From positions 1-6,934 of the forward strand of contig CALANC010000434.1 in assembly GCA_937925895.1 (NCBI GenBank): 6,934 nt of DNA, written 5' to 3'. Under the pieces are notes generated by a model. That model did not search any database. It worked only from the letters and a program-made list of their open reading frames with translations, and had not been told where the DNA came from. Position 1 is the stretch's first letter. Every line of letters starts with the position of its first letter. This DNA is from an uncultured Desulfobacterales bacterium (GTDB taxonomy: Bacteria; Desulfobacterota; Desulfobacteria; Desulfobacterales; UBA11574). Made by a program: the position numbers and the translations under genes. Shown here one piece after another: positions 5,919 through 6,934 of this stretch.

Positions 5919-6934
5919 TTATTTTGGCATGACTTCTTTGGGTTTGTTGGTATTGCCCGTGGCATTGGGGAAGTCAAGGGCTTTATACGCTTTCTTGTTG
6001 TGTTCGATCAACTCACGGCTTTCTTCCATGTAATTGCTAAATCGCTTCTTCAGTTCGTAAAAACCATGCCACCAGGCATAATCCGGCGCCATCATGGCGG
6101 CGCCCATTCGAGCTCGCCTGCCTTCGTTATGCCATATTTCATAATACTCGACTTCCAGCCGTTCGTCAAAAAACTTACTTTTGTCGAGTAATCCCCCGGC
6201 ATATAGGTCATCCAACATTTTCTTGGTTGGTTTGAAGTAGACGTCATTGTATTCTTTAACGACTTGATCCAATTTGACGTAATGATCATCTACCCATGTT
6301 TTCCCGTGGCACTGGGTACAGACTTCTTTCATCTTATCTCTTTCGGTCTGCCAGTTGGTCTTTGCCGGGAAGGGCTTGAAGTTCTCCGGACGAACGGTGA
6401 GTGGTGCCTGAATCTCCCATGAAAGCCTTTCGGTAACATCGTGGCTAGTGAGTACCTTACCCGAACCTGACATATGGCAGGCTGCACAGGTGGGTGCCCG
6501 ATAGTCGACACCGGCTGTCCAGGTGCCGCCGGCGGCATTAAAATTGTATTCGCTCTTGTAGGCATGGTACAGGGTGCCGTGTTTTGATTCTTCGTAAATT
6601 TCAATTTGGGGATGATCGGGGCCCAAATGGCATTGATCACAGGCTTCCGGCATGCGGGCCTCCGCCACCGAGAAGCGGTGTCGGGTGTGACAGGAAGTGC
6701 AGGCACCCTTGCTGCCGTCAGCATTAATGCGGCCCACGCCGGCGTTGGGCCAGGTGGCCGGATCGATTTTGCCGTTTTCGTCGATCTTAATAACCGTCCC
6801 GTGGCAGTTGAGGCATCCGATTTTGCGTTCATTGTCAGAGTTCATCCCCTTGTTCAACCAGGGATCAAGTTTCCATATAATCTCGATGGTGTTGGCATGC
6901 TTGGAGCGGCTGTATTGCTTGGCTTCATCCGGGT
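5919..6934 (-). CDS. Hydroxylamine oxidoreductase (HAO)-family multihaem cytochrome c, N-terminus beyond the window
   Basis: A periplasmic multihaem c-type cytochrome of the octahaem HAO family. The frame is open from the right edge (first full codon at 6932), giving 337 C-terminal residues; the TTG at 6857 is internal, because the upstream codons continue a family-like stretch with SKHANT. Five CxxCH haem motifs are visible: C40-H44, C78-H82, C98-H102, C149-H153 and C205-H209, so about three more should lie upstream if the protein is an octahaem. Between them are typical HAO-family pieces: CDQCHLGPDHPQ at 98-109 and EESKHGTLY at 114-122, a likely source of distal His ligands. After the last haem comes a helical tail with EIWHNEGRRARMGAAMMAPD at 265-284 followed by a WWHGFY motif. 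There is no C-terminal anchor. Known members oxidise hydroxylamine or hydrazine, or reduce nitrite; members in anaerobes are often reductive. Substrate and direction cannot be set from this fragment. Haem attachment would depend on the ResB-CcsA pair nearby. Confidence 0.9.
   Translation of the reverse strand, partial: PDEAKQYSRSKHANTIEIIWKLDPWLNKGMNSDNERKIGCLNCHGTVIKIDENGKIDPATWPNAGVGRINADGSKGACTSCHTRHRFSVAEARMPEACDQCHLGPDHPQIEIYEESKHGTLYHAYKSEYNFNAAGGTWTAGVDYRAPTCAACHMSGSGKVLTSHDVTERLSWEIQAPLTVRPENFKPFPAKTNWQTERDKMKEVCTQCHGKTWVDDHYVKLDQVVKEYNDVYFKPTKKMLDDLYAGGLLDKSKFFDERLEVEYYEIWHNEGRRARMGAAMMAPDYAWWHGFYELKKRFSNYMEESRELIEHNKKAYKALDFPNATGNTNKPKEVMPK

Noticed and set aside
6329..6832. A 167-codon minus-strand frame inside the multihaem gene
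   Set aside because: It is another frame of the HAO-like gene, which carries five CxxCH motifs in the true frame; this one is a low-complexity Pro/Ala/Thr/Arg shadow.
6855..6857. TTG as start of a 312-residue cytochrome
   Set aside because: The frame continues without a stop to the window edge, and the upstream codons encode a family-like SKHA segment; no ribosome site precedes the TTG.
1..6934. CRISPR array, tRNA/rRNA, insertion sequence or phage genes
   Set aside because: No regularly spaced direct repeats, tRNA-like cloverleaf, transposase motifs or phage proteins were seen on either strand.

Overview
The window looks like chromosome of an anaerobic, respiring bacterium, most likely a sulfate-reducer-type or related Desulfobacterota (former Deltaproteobacteria). 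This is inferred from gene content only: a multihaem cytochrome of the hydroxylamine oxidoreductase (HAO) family, a System II cytochrome c maturation pair (ResB and CcsA), MobB for molybdenum cofactor, a Desulfovibrio-like small 4Fe-4S ferredoxin, a cysteine-motif/hemerythrin protein, and a corrinoid-protein reductive activator of the kind that serves methyl-transfer chemistry. No rRNA, tRNA, IS element, CRISPR array or phage gene was seen.

Layout. All genes but one lie on the minus strand, so transcription mostly runs from right to left. Starting at the right edge: (i) 5919-6934, the C-terminal 337 residues of a HAO-like multihaem cytochrome whose N-terminus lies beyond the window; it ends at a strong intrinsic terminator (5849-5887). 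(ii) 5151-5693, mobB. (iii) 4978-5150, an AT-rich regulatory region with a near-perfect FNR/DNR-type palindrome and a suitably spaced -10. (iv) 3544-4977 resB and 2700-3539 ccsA, four bases apart and probably translationally coupled; resB appears to start at a rare CTG. (v) 2307-2669, a small VOC/glyoxalase-fold protein, the only plus-strand gene, convergent with ccsA and divergent from the next gene. (vi) 1882-2076, a 64-residue ferredoxin. (vii) 961-1752, a protein with an N-terminal three-cysteine domain followed by a hemerythrin HHE domain. (viii) 1-862, the N-terminal 287 residues of a RACo/RamA-like [2Fe-2S]-ASKHA protein that leaves the window on the left.

How the genes could work together. 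The right half is coherent: ResB-CcsA carries haem across the membrane and attaches it to CxxCH motifs, and the neighbouring HAO-like protein is a heavy consumer of that activity. MobB and the FNR-like site fit anaerobic respiration. The left half holds small redox and oxygen/NO-related proteins (ferredoxin, hemerythrin) next to an ATP-dependent corrinoid activator. A shared nitrosative or anaerobic programme is possible but inferred only. I found no clearly new biological system. The best leads are the non-canonical resB start, the FNR-like promoter with a second palindrome over its -10, the inverted repeat in front of the RACo-like gene, and the unknown reaction direction of the HAO-like enzyme.
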